Assembly: GCA_016098155.1 (NCBI GenBank)
Contig: JAAAJB010000664.1
Coordinates: 1-18,151 of the forward strand
Direction of reading: 5' to 3'
DNA length: 18,151 nucleotides
Source: Actinomortierella ambigua
Lineage: Eukaryota; Mortierellomycota; Mortierellomycetes; Mortierellales; Mortierellaceae
Made by a program: the position numbers and the translations under genes. How positions within the stretch are numbered: position 1 is the stretch's first letter; each line of letters starts with the position of its first letter. A model generated the notes under the pieces. That model saw only the letters and a list, made by a program, of their open reading frames with translations, had not been told where the DNA came from and did not search any database. Positions 16,917-18,151 of this stretch are shown here, piece after piece.

Positions 16917-18151
16917 ATGTCTCTGTCCCTCTCCCCACCTCCACGCAAACCCTCTCTGGGAGGCAGCAAGCAGTCGGCTGGTGGTGCCTCGAGATCCCCA
17001 ACTTCGCCACTTTCGCCACCATCTTCTCGGCGGCACCCACGCGTCAACACCACCATCGCGGCAAAAGCCATGCAGGAGCACCACAACGATAACGAAGAGG
17101 AGGAGAAGCGCGCCTTTGATCTTGCGCTGGCCAAACTCCTCGGCGACGCAAGCCTGCAAGACGACACCATGAGCCAGTACAGCGGCAACAGCAACTCTGC
17201 CAGCTACTACAGCGCCAACAACCAGACCCCCAGCTCTGGCGCACGCGACTCTGACCGCGGTCCTCGACCCCAGAGTATCGCCAGTGCGTCCAGCATGACC
17301 TCGAGCAGTTACTCGGGATCGATGAACCGTCGAGTGAGTCATGCCACCGTGAGCAGTAGTGGCCATGGAGCGTCGTGCTCACACTGTGGCGCCGCCGTGC
17401 CCAGTGCTACCTCGACGACATCCTCGAGCTCCAAAAAGACCTACAACAACAACAACAACAATAACAACAACCATCAGCTGCCTTCACCCATCTCGACCGA
17501 GCTGGAAGCGCTCTCGCCTCTCCAACCAGGACAGGGTTTATCTCCGGGGCTGCTCCCTTCTTGTGAAGGCTGTTCTTTGATGGGACCGCGCGTGCGAAGC
17601 GGTAGTATGCAAAGTGGCAGTGTATGCAGTAGCTCATGCTTCCTGGACGAGGGCGACGAAGACCTTGGAGGGGGAGCGGCGCTCACGGCCAGCTCGCTCG
17701 CGGCTCTGAACCAAGGCATTTGCCCACACCACCATCGCCATCGCCACTACCATCCTCATCATCACAACAGCAGCAACAACAGTCAAACGTCGGGCAATGT
17801 GCTCGACATCTACTCCACATACCCGTATAACCATCGCAATAGCTTGCACCTGTTTGAAGATCAGGCTGAACCAGCCGTGTCTCTCGAGGCTCTCAAGGCC
17901 CTTGTACCTTCTCAAATACGATGCCGTTTGGCGTACCACCTTGACGAGTGTTGGTTGGTCGAGTTTTCACCTTCGGGTGAGTATCTGGCCTCCACTGGCC
18001 CCGACCAAGTTGTCATTCTGTGGGGCGATCTGCTGGTACGTACTTCTCTCTCTCTCTCTCTATCTTGCGATCTCTCTCTTTTTTTTTTTTTTTTTTTATG
18101 TTGGGGAAAAAAAGTGGTTGTTTTTTTTATTGCCTTGTTTCTTTTTCTGTG
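16917..18151 (+). CDS. WD40-repeat protein, GID7/WDR26-like, first exon only (partial)
   Basis: Translating from ATG 16917 (context GGACCATGT, A at -3) gives 373 stop-free codons to 18035. A GTACGT donor follows at 18036, then a CT-repeat and T17 intron cut by the window end. Residues 1-325 are Ser/Thr/Asn/His-rich and probably disordered, with a poly-Asn run, a His-rich patch and cysteine pairs at C154/C157 and C216/C219. Residues about 335-369 form one WD40 repeat: H341-x-D-E-x-W346, FSPSGEYLAS, D-Q-V-V-I-L-W369. The segment VPSQI...LAYHLDECWLVEFS resembles the first repeat of GID7/WDR26 proteins (substrate-adaptor and scaffold subunits of the GID/CTLH ubiquitin ligase). That assignment is an inference from one repeat. 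No LisH or CTLH motif is seen in the part present. Any WD40 protein with a disordered N-terminus is the alternative. Confidence 0.8.
   Translation, partial: MSLSLSPPPRKPSLGGSKQSAGGASRSPTSPLSPPSSRRHPRVNTTIAAKAMQEHHNDNEEEEKRAFDLALAKLLGDASLQDDTMSQYSGNSNSASYYSANNQTPSSGARDSDRGPRPQSIASASSMTSSSYSGSMNRRVSHATVSSSGHGASCSHCGAAVPSATSTTSSSSKKTYNNNNNNNNNHQLPSPISTELEALSPLQPGQGLSPGLLPSCEGCSLMGPRVRSGSMQSGSVCSSSCFLDEGDEDLGGGAALTASSLAALNQGICPHHHRHRHYHPHHHNSSNNSQTSGNVLDIYSTYPYNHRNSLHLFEDQAEPAVSLEALKALVPSQIRCRLAYHLDECWLVEFSPSGEYLASTGPDQVVILWGDLLVRTSLSLSLSCDLSLFFFFFLCWGKKVVVFFIALFLFL
18041..18100 (+). repeat. (CT)n and T17 tracts in the truncated intron of the WD40 gene
   Basis: CT dinucleotides begin soon after the GTACGT donor, followed by a second short CT run and an uninterrupted T run of about 17. 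The acceptor lies beyond the window. Confidence 0.8.

Noticed and set aside
16731..17366. 211-codon minus-strand frame over the WD40 gene start
   Set aside because: It is the antisense shadow of the leader and first exon; Val/Cys repeats arise from the (CA)n tract.
1..18151. Transposons, CRISPR arrays, phage genes or antiphage-type operons
   Set aside because: No transposase or reverse-transcriptase motifs, no long terminal repeats, no spaced direct repeats and no bacterial gene arrangement were found; the content is intron-bearing fungal genes.

Overview
This window looks like nuclear DNA of a filamentous fungus, most likely an early-diverging one such as Mortierellaceae (Mucoromycota). The coding exons are G+C-rich. 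The introns and spacers are full of homopolymer runs (T8-T17, A8-A10, G10) and CT/GA microsatellites. The proteins carry long Ser/Thr/Pro/Gln/Asn/His-rich tracts, and every complete gene is split by GT-AG introns. The lineage is inferred from style and from two conserved proteins, not from a marker search. I see no rRNA, tRNA, transposon, CRISPR array or bacterial-type operon.

Layout, left to right. (1) 14-689, +: last exon of an unrecognised protein with a poly-Asp tail. (2) 1116-2908, +: a two-exon makorin-type E3 ubiquitin ligase (CCCH-CCCH-RING-CCCH) with a His8 run and an acidic tail. (3) 3314-4540, -: ribulose-5-phosphate 3-epimerase in five exons, convergent with the makorin gene. One exon is only 13 nt long and encodes the metal-binding DVMDG loop. 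(4) 4541-7561: a 3 kb spacer with no convincing protein gene. It holds a pyrimidine-rich leader-like tract, a 10-codon ORF in good start context, a perfect CArg-type palindrome and a nested inverted-repeat element. (5) 7562-11813, +: a three-exon, 1243-residue protein, disordered except for a central coiled coil and the block after it; function unknown. (6) 12312-14963, +: an FSH-family serine hydrolase in five exons with a complete Ser-Asp-His triad and a 955-nt last intron. (7) 14964-16916: a spacer rich in microsatellites. (8) 16917 to the window end, +: first exon of a WD40-repeat protein resembling GID7/WDR26, cut by the window edge.

The genes do not form a pathway. Epimerase is central pentose-phosphate metabolism. 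The makorin and the GID7-like protein may both belong to the ubiquitin system, but their proximity is probably chance. The best candidates for something unusual are the 13-nt frame-critical exon in the epimerase, the large coiled-coil scaffold-like protein, and the structured elements in the 3 kb spacer. All splice models were read by eye from protein continuity, reading-frame phase and GT-AG borders. Total coding lengths are multiples of three for all four complete genes.
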